Assembly (NCBI GenBank): GCA_947475525.1
Contig: CANJMI010000014.1
Location: forward strand, 83,507 to 147,506
From: Polyangiaceae bacterium
GTDB taxonomy: Bacteria; Myxococcota_A; Polyangia; Polyangiales; Polyangiaceae
DNA: 64,000 nucleotides
Direction of reading: 5' to 3'
The notes under the pieces are model-generated. The model saw only the letters and a list, made by a program, of their open reading frames with translations, had not been told where the DNA came from and made no database searches. Positions within the stretch are counted from its first letter, which is position 1. Each line of letters opens with the position of its first letter. Positions 63,932-64,000 of this stretch are shown in pieces. Position numbers and translations under genes: made by a program.

Positions 63932-64000
63932 TCAGCCTAAGGCGAGCGCGGCGTCGAGCACGTCACCGAAGGAGTCGACGCGAGCGGCCGGCACCTCGCC
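63932..64000 (-). CDS. C-terminal end of an unidentified protein (partial)
   Basis: The last 22 codons of a minus-strand gene: GEVPAARVDSFGDVLDAALA, then LG and TGA at 63932-63934. The fragment is too short to name. It is the gene upstream of the kinase-SUMF1 gene on the same strand. Confidence 0.4.
   Translation of the reverse strand, partial: GEVPAARVDSFGDVLDAALALG

Overview
The window is one continuous stretch of a high-GC, densely coding bacterial chromosome. Gene content points to a myxobacterium-like member of Myxococcota, probably Polyangia. The clues are two eukaryote-type Ser/Thr kinases (one fused to an SUMF1-type domain), many lipoproteins with Gly/Ala/Ser-rich low-complexity linkers, FG-GAP and von Willebrand A lipoproteins, a DUF2169/VgrG/PAAR type VI secretion locus, and monomeric isocitrate dehydrogenase. 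The taxonomic placement is an inference; no rRNA or other marker lies in the window. Both ends cut through genes: sbcC on the left and an unidentified minus-strand gene on the right.

Layout. 1-2659: sbcC (partial) and sbcD, DNA end processing. 2746-4407: a long-chain acyl-CoA ligase. 4426-10893: a tightly overlapping minus-strand operon tetR-hlyD-RND-tolC encoding a tripartite efflux pump with its own regulator; a 14-bp palindrome lies upstream of tetR. 11041-21428: mostly housekeeping genes (2OG-Fe(II) oxygenase, RF3, acyltransferase, Cu-type P1B-ATPase, threonylcarbamoyl-AMP synthase, monomeric IDH, acyl desaturase). 21448-26749: secreted lipoproteins, two with CxxCH haem-binding motifs, plus a phospholipase-D-like nuclease and a TIGR03790-type lipoprotein. 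26912-34298: a six-gene type VI secretion accessory operon (PAAR, DUF2169, VgrG with a zinc-knuckle tail, three unknown proteins), facing a non-RD Ser/Thr kinase (34320-36203). 36204-39176: a less dense, scarred region with an FtsX-like permease remnant, a 55-codon DUF2256 gene, an FAD oxidoreductase, and a frameshifted IS91-type transposase remnant. 39177-49517: mixed metabolic genes (carbamoylase-type amidohydrolase, VOC protein, thioesterases, AlkC-type DNA alkylation repair protein, CRTAC1-type FG-GAP lipoprotein, class V aminotransferase, nitroreductase, CAP-domain lipoprotein). 49571-56556: malate dehydrogenase, then membrane-lipid genes (sterol-desaturase family, SDR, alpha/beta hydrolase), a PAS-STAS sensor, an Mpo1-like protein and a porin. 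56625-61142: three minus-strand surface lipoproteins. 61251-64000: an Rpn-like remnant, a kinase-SUMF1 fusion flanked by near-identical 25-bp direct repeats, and the end of an unknown gene.

The best candidate for an undescribed system is the VgrG operon at 26912-34298. Its three downstream genes match no family I recognise, and two proteins of the operon carry Cys-based zinc-binding-like tails. Other notable signals are a 34-bp dyad directly before the sterol-desaturase start, an SDR gene with no canonical start codon, and a tandem 12-bp repeat that reiterates the malate dehydrogenase stop codon.
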